Below are positions 62,932 through 64,000 of a stretch of DNA of 64,000 nucleotides, piece after piece. This stretch comes from Streptomyces bauhiniae (GTDB lineage Bacteria; Actinomycetota; Actinomycetes; Streptomycetales; Streptomycetaceae). The notes beneath the pieces are model-generated. The model had not been told where the DNA came from. It ran no database searches and was given only the letters and a program-made list of their open reading frames with translations. The DNA is taken from positions 310,001 to 374,000 of the forward strand of contig NZ_SRRT01000007.1 of assembly GCF_004784475.1 (NCBI RefSeq). The letters run 5' to 3'. A program made the translations under genes and the position numbers. The stretch's first letter is position 1. The number at the start of each line of letters is the position of its first letter.

Positions 62932-64000
62932 TCAGCCCTGGGACTGGGCCGTGCTGTCGGCGGCCGTGGCGGCGGCCTGGAGCCGGGTGAGGACGCCTGC
63001 GGGACTGCCGCCCGGGGAGACCGCCTGCCCGATGTCCTTCTTCACGGCCGCGCTGACCGCCGCCCAGGAGGTCTTGTTCACCGGGTACTGCTCAGCGGTC
63101 GGCAACTGCTCCAGGAAGGCGTGCAGCGGCACGTCGGTCTTCGCGTCCGACCCGCTCATCGCCTCGGAGGCGGAGGTGGTGACGGGCAGCAGACCGTACT
63201 TGCGGGAGAAGTCGAGCACGTTCTTCTGCTCGTACACGAAGTCCAGGAAGCTGCCGATCTGGCGGGCGTGGCCGTTCTGCCTGAAGGCCAGCATCCAGTC
63301 GGTGACGCCCATCGCGGCCCGCGCCCGCCCGGTGCGGCCCGGCGAGGGGACCATGCCGAACTTCACGCCCTTCGCCTCGGCCTGCCGGATCAGCGTGGGG
63401 TGCCCGTTGAGCATGCCGACCTGCCCGTCCGCGAACGCGGCGAACGCGGCGGCCCGGTTGAGCCGGCCCGGCGCGACCGGCCCGGTGAGCCCCTTGCCCA
63501 CCAGGTCGTCCTTGAGCCAGGTGAACGTCTCGCCGTTCACCGCGGAGTCGATCGTGTACGTACCGATGTCGTCGGTGTAGCCGCTGCCGCCGCTGAGCAG
63601 CCACTGCATGGTCTCGGCCTGCGCCTCCTCCGGGCCGAGCGGCAGCGCGAACGGGTACTTCACACCCTTGGCCTTGAGCGCCTCGGCGTCGGAGGCCAGC
63701 TCCTCCCAGGTGGTGGGCGGGGTGATGCCGGCCTGCTGGAACAGCGTCTTGTTGTAGAAGAGCACGCGCGTGGAGGCCGCGAACGGCATCGCGTACGGCG
63801 TGTGGTTCCAGTCCCCCGCGTCGGCGAGCTGCGGCACGAAGTCGGCCTGGGTGCCGATGGAGAGGGTGTCGGACATCGGGTACAGCTTCCCGGCGGCCGC
63901 GTAGTCGGCGTACGCGCCGATCTGGGCCATGTCGGGGGCGTTCCCGGCGTCGACCATCGCCTTGACCTTGGCGTCGACGTCGTTCCAGGAGTAGACGCTG
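62932..64000 (-). CDS. ABC transporter extracellular solute-binding protein (partial)
   Basis: The reading frame runs off the right edge, so the N-terminus with its expected lipoprotein signal is missing. The 356 visible residues are a family 1 sugar-binding protein: MVDAGNAPDMAQIGAYADYAAAGKLYPMSD, PYAMPFAASTRVLFYNKTLFQQAGITPPTTWEEL, MQWLLSGG and GMVPSPGRTGRARAAMGVTDWMLAF. It delivers a carbohydrate to an ABC importer whose membrane components are presumably outside the window. The substrate is unknown. Confidence 0.88.
   Translation of the reverse strand, partial: SVYSWNDVDAKVKAMVDAGNAPDMAQIGAYADYAAAGKLYPMSDTLSIGTQADFVPQLADAGDWNHTPYAMPFAASTRVLFYNKTLFQQAGITPPTTWEELASDAEALKAKGVKYPFALPLGPEEAQAETMQWLLSGGSGYTDDIGTYTIDSAVNGETFTWLKDDLVGKGLTGPVAPGRLNRAAAFAAFADGQVGMLNGHPTLIRQAEAKGVKFGMVPSPGRTGRARAAMGVTDWMLAFRQNGHARQIGSFLDFVYEQKNVLDFSRKYGLLPVTTSASEAMSGSDAKTDVPLHAFLEQLPTAEQYPVNKTSWAAVSAAVKKDIGQAVSPGGSPAGVLTRLQAAATAADSTAQSQG

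Noticed and set aside
1..64000. Mobile elements, integrase, tRNA or attachment sites around the accessory regions
   Set aside because: I found no transposase, integrase, tRNA gene or flanking direct repeats of convincing length at either the lasso locus or the SDP-like cassette.

Overview
The window is high-GC actinobacterial chromosome. Its gene content, TTG/GTG start usage, XRE-DUF397 pair, futalosine menaquinone genes and many Streptomyces-type hypothetical proteins point to Streptomyces. From memory, most of the gene order matches the S. coelicolor core region around groEL2 and mqnB/mqnD. I see no rRNA, tRNA, CRISPR array, transposase or integrase. The right end is cut inside an ABC solute-binding protein gene.

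Layout. 0.1-7.3 kb: DUF2530 membrane protein, secreted GH92 mannosidase, CtpE-like P-type ATPase, and two tandem paralogous secreted proteins. 7.5-15.4 kb: Hsp90-like ATPase and DUF3027 genes, MFS transporter, DUF2771 lipoprotein, and the menaquinone genes mqnB-mqnD. 15.4-26.3 kb: cold-shock-domain protein, HAD phosphatase, XPB-type helicase with its partner, a Tat-secreted protein, and a HelR/HelD-like RNA polymerase recycling ATPase. 26.3-38.2 kb: small metabolic genes (cutC with a DasR-like site, HD hydrolase, DinB-GNAT fusion) and a MurR-MurQ-MurP set for N-acetylmuramic acid use, followed by a decaying repeat tract, VOC proteins and an old-yellow-enzyme homologue.

38.4-47 kb is accessory. 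An XRE/DUF397 pair is followed by a compact lasso-peptide locus: HTH regulator, M20-family peptidase with unusual metal ligands, two tandem precursor genes, lasso cyclase, a fused RRE-protease B protein, and an ABC exporter. Four direct TCCCAG repeats, about 11 bp apart, precede the first precursor. 47.1-51.3 kb holds a LacI regulator and a secreted DUF1996/glycoside hydrolase operon with matching palindromes. 51.4-53.5 kb holds groEL2 under two tandem CIRCE elements, and a cold-shock gene.

53.9-55.6 kb is a SAM-I riboswitch followed by a threonine-synthase-like enzyme and a MoaD-like sulfur carrier. This arrangement fits homocysteine/methionine synthesis from O-phosphohomoserine better than threonine synthesis. 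55.7-62.6 kb is a glucosyl-phosphoglycerate/trehalose block (gpgS, otsA, otsB). Between otsA and otsB sits a five-gene cassette: orphan LuxR regulator, small secreted cationic peptide, DUF5819, HTTM membrane protein and serine hydrolase. It resembles the Bacillus SdpABC peptide-toxin system and is the second main candidate for an undescribed system, after the lasso locus.

Regulation. At least ten genes carry a TAnnnT -10 hexamer 6-7 bp before the start codon, which implies leaderless transcripts. Several others use TTG or GTG starts chosen by a well-placed Shine-Dalgarno sequence.
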